Positions 11,625 through 25,720 are shown, counted from the stretch's first letter. The stretch is 64,000 nucleotides of DNA from Atopsyche davidsoni (GCA_022113835.1 JAILWY010000008.1:7878501-7942500), one strand, 5' to 3'. Program-made: numbers and translations. Notes: generated by a model not told the origin, from the letters alone.

Positions 11625-11822
11625 TAGTGTTTAAGATTGAATATTTTCATTAAAATTATAAATATTTTTACATTGTTTATTATGTAAATCGAACTGCATT
11701 AAGAATACATATAAAATAAAAAATATAAAAAAACACGATATAAAAAAGCTTTTTTGAAGCTTATAGCTCCATTAAATGAACAAATTAAAAGCGTATTTTT
11801 GAAAGCTCTCTCTTTGTAATCG
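11625..11822 (-). repeat. Dispersed module, inverted copy of 6881-7076
   Basis: The reverse complement matches 6881-7076 almost base for base. Here the module stands alone, without the arms, tRNA-like unit or tail of the foldback family. The minus-strand frame runs further upstream, to 11896, than in the other copy and reads MIENLFESSENLEIREVSPK before the shared part. So this copy may sit in its original context. No family is recognised. Confidence 0.75.
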
Positions 11823-11896
11823 GGTTGAGTAATTGATTTTGGTGAAACCTCTCGTATTTCTAGATTTTCAGAACTTTCGAAAAGGTTTTCTATCAA

Positions 11897-14140
11897 ACCT
11901 TAACCAGAGCGTGTCGTACAATGTAACCAGTTAGTTCCTAGTCACATGCCAAAGCAGTCCGACATTGTACCAGAGCTCCAAAAGGGACTGCGTACCTTGA
12001 AAGTAACAAATTCAATACAAATAGAATTTCGTATTCCGATTCAGCTTGATGTAATTCTTTAGATACCGTGTCTCATGTAATAAGGTTTTTATATAAACGC
12101 TGAAATAATTACATAAAATGCTTGCAGATCTATTCAACGTTATCTTTATATCCCTTGAGATATGTTGTATTCTATGAAGTATATAAAATAAGAAACAACT
12201 GAAAGCTTTTAAAAACATTATTTACATATTAATGCCAGAGCTTTGTTAGGAAAAATATTGATAATTAAACTATCGGACAGCAACTTTGAACCTGATTGTA
12301 AGTTAGTTTGTATTATTACGAGCACAAGAAATTCACTAGATAGAGACGAATTATGCATAAACTTGGTCCAGGCAGGAAGAAGCTTTAGGTTACACCCACA
12401 TTTATGAAATCTTGAACATAGCAAAAGGGTAGACACACGTATATATTATTGTTTGAACTAAGAGACATATGACGTGCTAGTACGATATTCCGCGCAAAAG
12501 AGAACCCAGCCATTTTTTACGCCAAACACGAAACTCACTTAGTTAAATAAGGCAACGTAATATTACGTTTTGTTTATTATTAATTAAAATCGTGCGTTAT
12601 TTCAGGATGTTAGGGGATGTCTGTATGAAATTCAAACACGCGGGATGTAGGTGCGCGATTCCGCATCCCTTAGTGTAGCGTTTCAGGGATGACAAATAAA
12701 CCCATTGTAAATAGCAGTCAGTTCTGTGTTTGATAAAATAAGGCTGATGTGAAATCTATAGTGCGAGATTGAAAAGCAAATATCATTTTTCACCATCGCT
12801 TACATATATTTGAGCTCTGAATATCAAAATTTAAATACTGACATTAAAGTTGGCTGATACTCGAATGAAAGCTTTCCATTAATGATCGACCACTTATAAT
12901 TTCGATTAAACGAAATTCCCCCTTTCAGATATACTCCAATAGTGTTTTGGCTAACAATGTTATTCGTAATATAATTTTCACTTTGTAAGGATGAGTATTT
13001 TGTAACTCGGTGAAAATATCAACTTATATGCTACCATGAATTCCCAAACACACTGTAGAGAGGCCAGGAATGTGACATAAAAGTCAAATAGGTTTTTTAG
13101 TATAAAAAAAGAAAAAAAAGGAATACGCAACCGCCCTTTCTAAATTGAAATAAGCGTCACCGTGAATAAAACGGAAATACTATTTTAAATAACAAAAAAG
13201 TAATACTCCTTCTTTATCGTGTCTGCGGTTTTTCAGTTCGTTTTTTTTTTTTTCAGTGATGGCCGATAAGTGTAATTGATATTTGAGAAAAAAGATTTAT
13301 TTGAGATTTTAAATTGGATTTTAAAAATATTTTTTCACTCGAGTATGACAGTTAATTTTGGAGAGTAAATTTACATTTTAGATAAAAATGCTTTTAATTT
13401 TTCAGGGATATCGTATCATATTTCTTGCGTATTGCCACTTCATCATGAGGTCTCTGCTATTTTTTTTTTATTTTACAACACTTGCGCAAGAGAAGTTGTA
13501 ATTTATTACGGCAACAAAAAGTAATTTCATAAAATATTATATCGTTAAGCATGTTTTTCATTCTGTTTCTAGTTAATGCAACTGGATTTTATGAAAAATT
13601 TTGTAAGTACAAACATATAAATTTCGGTTGCTAAATGACGTGGATTCATTATTACGCTAATTATTGATCTAACGCGTTTATAAAAAATGACAAATGCTTT
13701 TCAAATAGGCCATGTTTTATTTTATCAATGAATACGATGTAAATGCTTTGTTTTTAGGTGTTTCGCCACATTTAAAAAAATAATTTAAAAAGCAGCAACG
13801 AAATAACTTGAAACCTAATTTGTCGGGACAATGAATAACGTTTAGTGGTTGAAAATATGTTTACCTGAAAAACAAAATTTTAGAAATATTACTTGCGATA
13901 TATTTAATCCAGCTGTGCTTTATTTTTTAAAATATGACTAAATGTATCTCCGAGAGGTATAAACAAAGCCGACCGGCAAAACTGTTTTTGTGCCTTTTTT
14001 TTACACAGCTAAATTTCACCGATCGCGTAAATTATACTTGAAATATTTTTGTTTCCTTTTTGATAGAATATATATTTTTTACATTTTGAGAGTTGCACAA
14101 ATCGCTGTACTATTTCAGTTATCTACTATAATAATAGCCA
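11897..14140. other. AT-rich DNA, no gene seen
   Basis: Scattered short frames, homopolymers and a weak GC rise around 12600-12680. A minus-strand site at about 13855-13875 resembles a splice acceptor followed at once by a donor-like GTAAAC, but it is weak. No other feature is recognised. Confidence 0.4.
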
Positions 14141-14141
14141 T

Positions 14142-14156
14142 TGTGTGTGTGTGTGT
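14142..14156. repeat. Short (TG)n microsatellite
   Basis: About seven TG units in a row. Trivial length. Confidence 0.85.
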
Positions 14157-14494
14157 ATGTTTCATTTTTCGGTTCTCTATAGAATATCATAAAAGATACA
14201 ACGCTGATTTTTTGCACGTAAGTTCAGTAAGTTTTTCCGCAGTTATGTGCCGAATTTCAAGACGATAAGATAATATTTTCATTCATAAACTAATTTAATA
14301 AAACTATCAAATATGCTTTATGTACGAATTATATGATTCTGTTGTTCACAGCGAAAATTTCAAATTTAGATTTTTACAAAAAAACAAAATATGATGCTTC
14401 TAAGAAATTTTCAGTTTATGTCAGCTTGACACAAGTACTAATTTTATTTTTTAGTTGCGTTAGAAATTATTAATCACATCATTAATAACTTAAA

Positions 14495-14770
14495 ATGCCT
14501 CCTAAAAAAATAACACCGTCCAAGCACAGCAAACGTAATTAAAAAAGAATAGCACAATTGAACGTGATAAAGACTGCATCTAATAAAGAACAGTGCAGTG
14601 AAAGTGATTTGTTGTTTGTGACACGAAATGTGATATTTCCTAGAAAGGCTTTGCTTTCGAAATTAATATCCGGTTATTCAAAATATATGTGTACAAAATG
14701 TTCATCTAATTGTCAGCCAAACATATGTTCAAACACTATTGCATCGTTCGTTGAATACGTCATTTTATGA
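14495..14770 (+). pseudogene. Unrecognised ORF relic with basic MPPKK start
   Basis: The frame opens MPPKKITPSKHSKRN, hits a stop (TAA), then continues in the same frame for about 75 codons with several Cys residues (TKCSSNCQPNIC) to a TGA at 14768. A basic Lys/Pro/Ser-rich start like this is seen in several transposon-encoded proteins, but I cannot assign a family. It could be a truncated transposon ORF or chance. Confidence 0.25.
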
Positions 14771-15059
14771 CGGGCTACATTTCTAGTTATCTAATAAAGC
14801 CCCGACTGCCTGTTAATTATATAAAATTATTGGTTATTAAGACTGATTGTATCCCTAAGGCTGGAGCAAATGTGGCTCTTGGCCATGTTAGGTTTGAAGA
14901 TTACTGGCTGTGTTATGTGTTTCGTGTTCCCAAAGAATAATGATTTTACGTGTATAGTGATGAGTAAATGTGAGTTTAAACAGCAGGTCTGTTTACTGCG
15001 CAAAAGTAATTGGTGAGTGAAATTGTTTTTCTTGTTCAAAGTCTGTTATTATTGTGATT

Positions 15060-15250
15060 CAGGGGTAGGTGACAGTGAGGGTACAGGTGCGTCCGTCATG
15101 GGATTAGCCATGACATCAGTGGGATTTCACGTCACGTGTGCACAGTGTGTGCGAGACGCAGGTCGCTTCATCCCCCTATCTGTGGTGGGGTGGTTTATCC
15201 TCGAGGTGTCTTATCGACGGCTTTGTTTAGTTACGCCGAGGGTTTATTAC
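15060..15250. other. GC-richer island with regulatory-type motifs
   Basis: The island contains GGATTAG (K50 homeodomain core, Otx/Bicoid type) and TCACGTCACGTG (E-box/CRE-like). It is unique in the window. It could be an enhancer; this is inference from composition and motifs only. Confidence 0.3.
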
Positions 15251-15259
15251 GCCCGTTAA

Positions 15260-16740
15260 TTATTTGCAATGTGCTACGGATATTATGAATATTTTTCAAT
15301 GCATAATTGACATCTTAGAGTGAATACCTTAAAAGTAAAAATAATTCTTTTAAACGATTTAACTTAATCTACAAAAAAAAAGCTTAATATTACACAAAAA
15401 AGTAAAGTCTAGTCACATTTTTAATAGGCAAAGAATAAATAGGGGATGAATTTTTTTTATAAATTTTTAAAAAATATTTTTTAAAACTGTTTTACAAAAT
15501 TGTAATAAAAAAGACAAATATAGTAACACCATAACATTCTAGTTAAAATATTTATTTAAATAAGCGTCGGGTGGATTTGCCGAAAACAATCAAAATAGAG
15601 TACATACTTTATTTAAGTATGAAAAGGAAATGTAAAATACAAGTGCTCGGATGTTTTTAACGCTTTTGCCACGAATTTAATGTTTTATTTTGTAAATTAT
15701 TAGTTGTATTGTTAGGCTAATGGCATGTATTTTTTACGTTGGGTAATTTTAGTAACTATTATTTTTTTTAAGTTATTAGCGGGCGTTTGTTGGAATATAA
15801 ATAATTTTCTAAGCCTGATATCAAAATAATTTTTCTTGTAATTCAAGGTTTATTTATTCTTGTGTAAGAATATTTTTTTGTCGAATCTTCATTTCAGAAA
15901 CTTGAAGTAATGGATGAGTAATTACAAAAAAACAAAGAAATTTTTTCAGCAAAATTTTTACAAAAAATAATCAAATTTTAACGAATTGTTTCCGACTTGT
16001 TTTTATAAAACTCTAATCTGGATAAAATGGAAAATAGAGCCACACAAAAGAGAAACACTAGTATTATATATAAAAACATAACCACAGATGGCTTTTTGTA
16101 GTGTATTTTTTTAAAATGATCTCTATACTTTTAATAATTAACGAAGAAATTTTTAATCTTTTTAATGTGCGATATAAAATATATAGGAACAGATAGTAAG
16201 ATTTTTTTTTTAAAAGAAACACTGTTTAACACTGAAAGTTTTCGAGAATGCTTTTATATAAAACTGGTGTCAAAATAAACATTTTATACGTAAACATTTT
16301 ATACATACCAGTGTATTTTTAAATACGTGAAAAATTAGGAATTACTACTTAACTACTTACTTCTTTAAAAGAATATAAAAATTGTTTGGTTCGAGACTTT
16401 ATTAATAATCAAGAAGTTATTTTTTGTATATAAACAATCAAGGAAACAAGTGTTTACAAGCAACAAAGATTTGCAGGATTCGCGGTTGTTTTTCAAGTAT
16501 TTTTTTTTTACATTTTATAGGACAATGGTGCTATTTTAAACTTAACGTTGAATTATTTATTTTATTTTTATCTATGTTGACGAAAAAAAAAATCAGGCGG
16601 AACAAAAATCTAATATTTATAGATTTATTGTATAAAAAATTGAGAAATATTTAACGCCGCTTAAGCATTTGAGAATGATCGCATTTTATAGCCGTTAGTT
16701 CGTGGGAGGGAGCACATTATTGAAAAATTGACACTAATGT
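15260..16740. other. AT-rich DNA, no gene seen
   Basis: Homopolymer-rich DNA. A small tandem pair AAACATTTTATACGT/AAACATTTTATACAT lies near 16280-16310. Nothing else is recognised. Confidence 0.4.
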
Positions 16741-16744
16741 GGAA

Positions 16745-16950
16745 AATGTGGTAAAAATATAAAGTGCCATCAATGTTGACAACCCCTGTCAACTACCCCC
16801 GAGCGCCTCGAAGCCTGCGTGCTCTGATATGTTTATTTTCGATTTATCACAATAACCCACTTGCGCAGGCATCCTAAACATTTTACGGCGACGTTTCGCT
16901 GGAATATTATTTAACACTGTGCTTGCGGCAGAACCGCTTGGGCTTGTCAC
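16745..16950. other. GC-richer island with a 7-bp palindrome
   Basis: A mixed-composition block with inverted arms GTTGACA (16775-16781) and TGTCAAC (16787-16793) around a 5-nt spacer, and several CpG-containing motifs. It is unique in the window. It is a candidate conserved non-coding element. Confidence 0.3.
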
Positions 16951-17269
16951 GTATTTTAATTTTATATTAATAACTGATGGTGTGGGCAGACCTGATATGT
17001 TTTTTTAAGTATTCAGGCTAAAAAAGACGCTAACCACCGCAAGTGCAGTGCAAAGTTATTTTTTACCGTGCCGTTACATGAAAAGTACCTATAATTTTAG
17101 TTTCAGCCGTTATAAGCTGATTCCATTTCGATCCTCCGATCAACGAATAAAGCCCCCGAAGGTGGTCCCAGTACGGTGGGCGAAACGTCTGAGGAATATG
17201 TACCACAACCATGAAACCAAAGCACGATTTACATAAAATTATTGAGTTCTAAATAATAATACAATTTGA

Positions 17270-17400
17270 TACTTTTGAGGAGATTGGCGATCATTTCACT
17301 GAGTGTTCATGGTTTTCTTAGGGGAAAATATGTAGTGTAGTGGGTCCCCGGGTTCTTCTACACCGCAGTTTTATATAGTTGCTAACCTATAGCATTATTA
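17270..17400 (-). repeat. LINE 3' end fragment
   Basis: It shares an ordered set of motifs with 36740-36850: 'gcgatcatttcactgag', then GTGTAGTGGGTCCCCGGGT, then TAGCATTATTATT. The first part is also related to the 3' end of the LINE piece at 35985-36250. This is a repeat of retrotransposon origin, worn and truncated. Confidence 0.5.
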
Positions 17401-18045
17401 TTAAATCCTTTCCTTACAAAGCCCTGGCGTATAGATCTGATACTACTTCTGCAGGAAGCTACAGAAACTTTCAGATCATTCTAAGACCACCACTCCATTA
17501 CCGATCCTTTACACACGTTCAGAATGACAGCCATACACAAGCAACAGAAAAGCAATAAGAAAAGCGGGAAGGCTTTGATTACTATCACTAGGTAAATGAT
17601 CTTGGATTAGTATTTTTATAAGGCGAGTGTAAAGCAACTCATAACCAAGAGCGCTACAATTCAATTTCAACGCTACAACCACTAAAAATCCTGCTTCACG
17701 CTGCGTGAGCCAATTGCTCACAAAGTTTTAATGAAATAATTATAAACGGCAAACGTTTACCCTCTGCTTTAAAAATTAACTTCTGCTTAGCACATTTGAA
17801 TTCATTGCATGAATATTCAGTGGCGACGAACAGTTTGTATAATGTTTCCCGAACCACCCAGCGGGGATCCCGCGGAGTGCTTCTGCCAAAAACAACTTGA
17901 GATAATGCTTTTTTTTTTTGCTCACTTTATCTAGCTGGCAACCTATAAGAGATTCAATGGTGTGTTTTATTATTTTTTAAAAAATAAAAGCAGTATTAGT
18001 TTTTTTTGCGTTTTTATATTGATACTGTATATTTTTTACCCCGTG
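17401..18045. other. Unannotated DNA
   Basis: A minus-strand frame of 70 codons (17509-17721) has no recognisable domain. No other structure is seen. Confidence 0.35.
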
Positions 18046-18047
18046 GT

Positions 18048-18125
18048 TTGCTTCTCGTCCGACAGGTGAATTCGAAGCTGGTGTAATTGGACTCATGCCT
18101 GTTTCGGTTGAGTTTAAATCAGTTT
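18048..18125 (+). repeat. SINE fragment, related to 27585-27785
   Basis: The string CCGAC..GTGAATTCGAAGCTGGTGTAATTGG..CTGTTTCGGTTGAGTTT parallels the post-tRNA body of the SINE at 27585-27785. The tRNA-related head is mostly missing here, so the copy is 5'-truncated. Confidence 0.5.
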
Positions 18126-18129
18126 GCTT

Positions 18130-21100
18130 TTGAATTGCATGATTTCATCATTCAAAAGAAAAAATATCAAAAAATATACAGGATTAACCAGAAATGAGAT
18201 TGTCTTTTTTAAAAGTAAAAACAAGGCTCAAAGCGTGTTGTATACTTTAATAATCTATCCTGGAATGAAATGCCGTGTTTTTGTATGGAGGCATCAGTGT
18301 AATGTATATATAGCGTGATTCCTAAATTCTGCATTAGGCGTGTATACGTGTGTACATATATACATGCCTACAGATATAATCTAATGTGCTTCGGAAAGAA
18401 ACCGAAGCGTGGGCACGATTCACGGTCTATATCATCTCAACACTCGAGCTATCTAATAACACATTTGATTTAATTTATTAAACAATAAATTAATAAAATC
18501 ATATTTATTCTTGGTATTCCAAGCCCCACGGGCTTTGGTATTTTCCAAGAAAATATGAGAGCGTCATTTCTGTACTGAAATTAATATTTTTCAAACATAT
18601 AAAAAATAATTTTACTATATTACTACATCTTTGGATAACTAGTAAAACAGCGCTTCTAGAGTCAATATATAAAATTCACTTCATCGGCTATTCATTGTTT
18701 ATACACACAGGCAGTGCTCCATGTATTTTTTTTATTTATTTAAATTAAAACTAAGTTGTTTAAAGCCTTATTCAAATTATATACTTATACTTTATAGACT
18801 CGTGAATGCGATATTGGATTTTATACTCTAAAACGTTAAACTCAATGTTGATCTATTTTCACTCTATGAGAATATTTTATAGCATGAATTATTATTTATT
18901 AAGTAGTAAGCGAAAACTAAACATGTGTTTTACATTATACAAAAACATTTTGACTGAAAAATTTACCCATAAAATTCTTTTACATCGAATAAATGATTAT
19001 AACGCGATTGTATCTATAACAAACAAACAGTAGGAAAGGCCGCAAATCCTTTACACACATTTGTTCAATCAACTTAGCCTAAATGAAATGTTGCGTTGAT
19101 TCAGATTATTATTAAGTGACACACTCTTTTCTCTGCGGTTACACAATTAAGCATGCATAACGTTAAAACCGATGCGAATCTCTAGAAAAGAGACTAATTT
19201 TCTGATTTTTATCCACCAGTAATTAATTGCGCAAAGAAATAACAAAGAAAACTTTTACAGCGAAATTATTATTATCAAGCAATTACTTAATGGGTCTTGG
19301 AGAAACGGCTTCACTATTTGTTGATGCAAATAAAGCTTCAGTAGTATATAAGGTGAAAGCTTCTGTCGTGTTTTTATGCACGAAAGCGAGTTGTTGTTCC
19401 CACATTTTTACAGATATTAAATGTGCGAACATGTATTTTTAGTTTGGGTAAGTTTGTATCAGAGAGAGTACAACCCTTTTTTAAAATCATTTATTAAATT
19501 ATATATTTAATCAAAGTAATTCAATTGCCTCAAAAAAGATTTAGATTTGTAAAGATGTTTCTTGATATTCAGAACGCGGTCTCTCCCACTTTTTGCGTAC
19601 TTGCCGTATGTTTGATATAATATGCAGTTTATTATTAATATATTTGGAGGCTTAACATAGATTAACCTGAAATTATTATATTAAATATTTGTCGATGGGT
19701 CGTTATTCATTTGCGCCCTGAATTATAGACAGTTAGATAAATATGGATAGGGTGGTGCTAGATGGTGGATAAGACGGCGCTAGAAAATTATTTGGCAAGT
19801 GTTGCGATTTAGGGGTGGTAAGGCGATTCGGGGTTGATTGTGAAACTGTGGAATGTGTTAACTTATTGTTGAATCGAACAGAGCTTTCCGTGTAGTCGGA
19901 AGTCCAATTTATTGCTGGCAGTTGTACGTGGAAACTCCATTCTTGCTAAGGTTTTAAAATATATTGTAGTGTGGTAACTTGGGTATTTCTCGTATGCTTT
20001 GACTTAAAATTTTATAAAATGTTTTTGGCAAATTGCAGAAAAAAAACAACTTTATTTAATTAATTGGTTAACATATTAAAAAATATGTAAATAAATAATT
20101 TATGAGTTAAAAAGTATTAGATACTTTAATACGCGTTTAAAGCGTATTTATAAATAAACAATACATAAATAAAGCATTTGCATGCTTATAGAATTTTTCA
20201 TGATTATTTTTTAAGTAGGTAGTTTGTTCATTTCATAATTCAGTATAACGACAATGATTTCTTAACGTTAATTTAATTTTTTCTTTAATTTTCATTGTCA
20301 CTTACTTTAAAAAAAATTTAATATATTAACAATAAGATCCACTCAAATTCTAGTTTTATGTGATTCCATTATATACAATAAGAATAATACCGCAGACGTA
20401 CCCAGCTGCAGGAACTTGGAAATATTATACATAAACTTCTGTAGTAAAAAATCTTACGATAACTCTTACGAAGAGAGAAAATCTAACTCCTTCGTAGTCT
20501 AGTTGCAAATATAGTTTATGGCCTTTCATAGAGCCCTGGATTTAAATATTGCTGAACAATCATACTTTAAAGCTCTATTAAAATCATAAATTTCTTTCAG
20601 GATAAGGGAAGATAAATTGTTTGAGAAAAGTCTTAGTAAAAATAAAAAGATTTTTGATGATATTTTTATACATTAATTTAAAATTAGCCTTCTGTTTCTT
20701 TACATTCTTTTGGGGCAAAACGTATCTACAATAAGGCGCTAGAGATTATATTGAGAGAATTGGGAACATCTTTGGTTTTATAAGAAAAATAACACCTAGC
20801 ATAAAAAATACCTTCCAATATACCTTTACTAGTAAGAGACATCCTAAAAAATATTAGTCAGATAATATTCTGCTAATCTTATTGAATAATTTAATATATT
20901 ATATCTAACGATATAAGTAATCATTATCTGGTGGAGGTAAGGAAATCTGAAAAATAAAGCATATTTTTCTTATTGATTAAAAGTGTATCCAATTCTTTTG
21001 TGACAACCTCCACCGCTTTAGAATTAATGGTACAAGGACAGCAAAAAAGTATAAACAAAAAATATTTTTTAATTTAAAGAAAAATTCAACACAAACCCTC

Positions 21101-22870
21101 GTCATTTTTTGCTCAAAAAAGGTGCGATAACAAAAAGCATGGAACAATAACCAAATGGTTCTGAAACGACAGGACATTTATATAAATATACACACATAGT
21201 ATTCAAAGGTATATGTGCTGTAAGAAAACTGTTTGCTAAGTAAGCAAACAATGTAGAGGCGATAATTTTTTATTCGTAGTCTGTTAAATTGAGAAAATTA
21301 CTACTTATATTATTTTTTATAGTTGTTGAAACAAGGTATTTGAGATTTCTACTTTACGATGATATTTTGCAGAGCTTTGCTTATTTTGAAAGGATTACTG
21401 CGCTAGGAAGCTATAATTTAATGTTTGAGTTAGAAATTATTCAACAAAATTAAAAATCAATGTAGTTTTTTATTTATTCATATGTGAATTGATAAAAAAA
21501 TTACTATTCCACAATAAACCTGTATGGGAAAATATGCTGTAAATTTCTATGAAAGCTACGAGGCTAAAACGTTTTGGCTTTTCAAGGGTTTCTGCTGATT
21601 AATAAATTATAGAATACAGACGTGATTTTAATTTAGTTCTTTAATGCAGTAATTACTGTAAATTTTATATATGTAGTCATGAAATACTAAAGCCTTTTGT
21701 AGGTCTGTGGCCTGAATATACAATCTCCAGAAACGCTGGACAGTATCCAAAGACGTGTATTTAAATCGATGTGAATCACTTCAATAGATCATATAAATCA
21801 TCTCAAGATTAAATTGTCTTTCTTAAATCCTTCGTATATTTTTTGTCAAAAATTATGTCTTCCTATATGAAATATAAGCTTTAATTTAAATTGAATCTTT
21901 AGCCAAGGACATACTCTTGTTTCTTATTAGTATAATTTTTCTTATCTTTTGACACAATTGGAAATTGTACTCCGCCTTTTGACTTTTGTAATTCAATATT
22001 TTAATCACTGTGACCTTGTTTTTAAGTAAATATAAGTGTTGTTATAACCAAGTGTTTAATTGAAAAAAGTTTAATACTGAAATTTTGGGAGTAAAGGTCA
22101 CTGAATATTATTTCAGTTCTTAATCATTAAAATATTATCATTCTGATTCTCCACGGGTTTAATTAAGATTCTATAAAGTATTTTGTTCATTTTGCGAAAT
22201 TAATAGTAAACTTTTGGTGTAAAGAACCTCCATGAAATATTTGATATTCATCATTCATAATTTATTTTAACACAAGTGAAATATAGAGGAACTCAAATAC
22301 CAATTAACATTTATTTTTTTATATTTACTTGTCACTAGTCATTCTGTTTGTCAATGTGAAAGAAAATCAACTTTGAAAGTATTTATTTAGAATTGCGTAT
22401 TGTTTTAAAATCTATAGGGAATAACCCTTTGAGAATTTTAATGCTTTCTGATGTAGGCTTGCCGTGATTTTCCTGTGACAACTGGAGACAGCTAAACATA
22501 GGCAAACATAAAAGAATATTGTATTCTTAAAGAGTTAGAAATCTCAATATACTCGTAAATGCCTAAATCAAAGAGATGAAAGTGAAACGCGCAAAGAAAA
22601 ATAACGATTAACTTTTTTTCTAGAAACGGTCAATAGTAATGTAAACAATTTAAGTTTTCAACTTTTTTAGCCTGTTTTCTATTTTAGTTGCGGTCTTCTA
22701 CTCTCACAGAGTTAAAAAGTTATTGACACTTCGTTATCAGATTATCCGAGTTCTTTTATCAGCAAAGGCTGCTTTTCAATAAAAAATATTAGATACTAAA
22801 TTAATACCGGCCTCAGTAGCAACTATAAAGTAAATATACGTTATGAGTGTAGAATCAAGGCTAACTACTA
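18130..22870. other. Long AT-rich stretch, no gene seen
   Basis: About 4.7 kb of AT-rich DNA with only short frames, none with a recognised domain. An 8-bp hairpin TGTTTGCT-AAGTA-AGCAAACA lies at about 21226-21250. No SINE, LINE or DNA transposon end is recognised. Confidence 0.45.
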
Positions 22871-22877
22871 TAATTAC

Positions 22878-22985
22878 TGCTAATGGGTATTGATGCCGTG
22901 TTGCGTGTTATTTCAATGATGCCTAAATTATAATTGACCATCGCAACGCACGTAACGGACATCCAATACCCGTTAACGAATAATA
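22878..22985. repeat. Imperfect ~100-bp palindrome (possible MITE)
   Basis: The left part, reading TAATGGGTATTG..TGCCGTGTTGCGTG, is mirrored on the right by CGCAACGCACGTAACGG..CAATACCCGTTA, around an AT-rich centre AATTATAATT. Arms of roughly 35 bp carry several mismatches. This suits a small worn MITE or palindromic remnant. Confidence 0.4.
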
Positions 22986-22989
22986 AAAT

Positions 22990-25255
22990 TGCTTAACGAT
23001 TTGATTTTTGCATTTTGCAAATGCTTTGATATCCAGATTATTTTTGTTTAATGAAACTCTCCATTTTTATACATTTATTGACGCTTTCACCTTTCAAGTC
23101 TGAAAAATTCAATGCAGTTATTTTAGATGTAAAAAAATGGTTTTTTCAACTAATTATTATGATCGTTTCGTACAGCAAGACCAGAGTTGATATTTTTGTT
23201 TTAAGGCTTCATAATCAAAGCCTACTTTTCTGTTGGTAAGTTATCGTCCTTGACCGGCCATATTTCGTGTCATTCCACCCCTCATGTAAACATGGCATCC
23301 CCCTCGCACTCATTGCGGGGTGTTCAGGCTTCTTGTAGGAGAGGCTGTAGCGGTATTTCAGCATTATGTAAACAGAACTTAACTTAAGCTCTGAGTAAGT
23401 AGAAGCTTCGCCGATAAAAGGGATGAATTTAAATATGAGGGCGGACTATTTATGTTGTATTACGCGGGTGTTTTTTTTAACATACATTACTGGTACTTAC
23501 ACTGCACTAAAAAATATTTAATCGTTTTATTTTTTACACACTTAAGAGAATATGAAGACAAATTTATTCCGAATCCATAAAAAAATATTTTTTATCCTAA
23601 AATTTGCTTTTGCGAAATATTTCAATATTTTTGTCGTATTCATAAAACTCGTCGAAAATTATCATTTCTTTTGAGATATATTGCACAAAGCATAAAAAAA
23701 ACATCCTGATCATGTTTTTATTTGTAAAAAAATAAAAACGCATTTTTTAATGTCTTCATTTATCAAGATTATCGTGAGAGTAATTATTCACATGCATCGC
23801 ACCGACTGCCTCGGTTTTCAATTCTATAATGGTTTGGAATTTGAGTTCTTGGTAACCTGCCAGGCCTACAAATCATATTTCTTGATGCTGCGCAGCTGTC
23901 CAGTTCCAAAAAGCTCTAAGTGCTTACAAGACTGAGGCCGAGACAAAAAAAGTTGTCACAGAAATATTACCCTTAATATAGAACACCATGCCCGTCAGTT
24001 TGTATGACACTGTGTATATTTTCCATCTTGATTTATATGAACATATTTTTAACTGCGACAGCTTATCCTAAGAGATCTTACGAAAAACGGATACACACGC
24101 AGCGATACAACCCGCAACCGACTTGTAAATAACTTAAACCCATACTTTATGTTGGTTATTTTTTATGGTTCAGTCTAAGTAAATATAGCAAAAGAGAATG
24201 CTATTGGCGAATAATAGCTGCGTGTACAGAAAAATATTTTTAGCTATGGGATTACAGACAGATTAAAGCTACGAGAAGTCGAGATCTCCTAGCCTTTTGA
24301 ATATTTATATTTTTTGTTTAAATATGGTTTTTAGTAATGAAGTCTTATCGTGAATACAAAATACGACTTTTTCGCGTAGTCGAAAACCTTTGTAATTCTT
24401 TTATTCAGCGAATCACCAAGCAAGCAAAAGAATACTTAAATACGCAAAAAACCAGGCAAATCTCTTTAAGTATGCATGGAACTTTATAAACTTCCTGTTA
24501 AATTAAAAATAATTTGTATACGAACAACTTCATAATGAGCCTTCAGGAATTCACACAGAGGGGGAGGTACATAACTCAGCACAGATCGGGTCTTGGAGGA
24601 TTATCTCTAATAAGAAGCTTATCATAATGGGGAATCCCTGGGAACTTCCTCGCAAATTGAACTAGAAGAGCAGACTGATTGAGCAGGTAGAGATGTCAGA
24701 GGTGACGCGAATTGTAAGAAAATAACCGGAGACAAGCTCTTAAGCCCGTTACAAAAGGCGAGATTCAAAAGCCTGTATATATCTCTTCATGAATGAAAGG
24801 GCATGAATGAAACATAGTTTTTTTCGACTAAATAAACAAATTTTCTATGTATTTTATATTAATACGATAATATAATTAAAATAAAAAAAATGAGTACCAC
24901 TTTCTCCAGTGCATTTGTGTTTTGTGTTTCCAGTGCATATGCTTTTAAAACAGTTTTTCAGAGCCTAAAAGAATTTGCTAAATGTAAGCAGAAAATAAAA
25001 TCTGAATTTTTTTGAATTGCGCAAGTTTTAGTACAAAAACTGAAAGAGTATATAATGTGAGAAAGTTTATCGCAGATGCCATTTATTTAAGAGCAATAAA
25101 ACCTGAAATATAACCTAATAACAAACACAACATAAACCTAACCCTCTCATGAATTTAATATCGAGGAATGTCTTATTCCTGATAGATATATTAAATTTTA
25201 CTGCAAATATAGAGCCTGAAAGCGGCTACCGATATAGAGGTAGCGATTATTTTTT
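22990..25255. other. Mostly AT-rich DNA with a GC-richer patch at 23240-23420
   Basis: The 23240-23420 patch is mixed in composition and unique in the window. A second mixed stretch lies at about 24540-24760. No gene is recognised in either, and the remainder is AT-rich. Confidence 0.35.
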
Positions 25256-25257
25256 TA

Positions 25258-25445
25258 CAGCCTAGAATTAGGGCGTGTGTAGGAGTTCACAGTTCCTCAG
25301 AGTAAGCTTTTTATTAGACCCGATTTCCGTGACACTCCGCTCAGATGTGGGGTCTATCGCCGATCGAGTTTCTCGCAACACTTATCGCCGGCACGGCATC
25401 GCCCAGAGGTTCTCAGGGGGATGAATCAACCCCCACGTCGACAAT
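25258..25445. other. GC-rich island, candidate conserved element
   Basis: The sharp composition change, CpG-rich content (TCGCCGATCGAG, TTATCGCCGGCACGGC) and lack of repeats elsewhere in the window set it apart. No reading frame with a domain is visible. Confidence 0.3.
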
Positions 25446-25539
25446 TTGATATTGCACCATTTTAAGGATTATTCAAATAAAATTTTTATCAAGTAAATTT
25501 AAAACAATCCAATTGGTCCCGCTACTGAGACCTTTGAGG

Positions 25540-25720
25540 GCCTAAGTCCCATACTCGAGTTTTTTTGATCATTTTCTGGTCCGTTTTGCGAAAAATCGAC
25601 TCCACCAATCAAAAACATTTAAATGCAAAAAGTTAGATACATCTCTTCTTCCCAACGTAATATATTTTTATTTATTGTAACTTTACTTTTGATATGATAA
25701 ATATGTGTTTTTCCGATTGA
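25540..25720 (+). repeat. hAT-related internal sequence
   Basis: The segment runs from CTAAGTCCCATACTCGAG through GGTCCGTTTTGCGAAAAATCG to GATAAATATGTGTTTT. It resembles the interior of the hAT-type element at 49575-50100, and its first half matches 63930-64000. No terminal repeats are seen here, so it is a fragment. Confidence 0.55.

Noticed and set aside
13850..13880. Minus-strand TTTGTTTTTCAG|GTAAAC as a second recursive splice site
   Set aside because: The donor half is weak (GTAAAC) and nothing else nearby supports an exon or a minus-strand gene.
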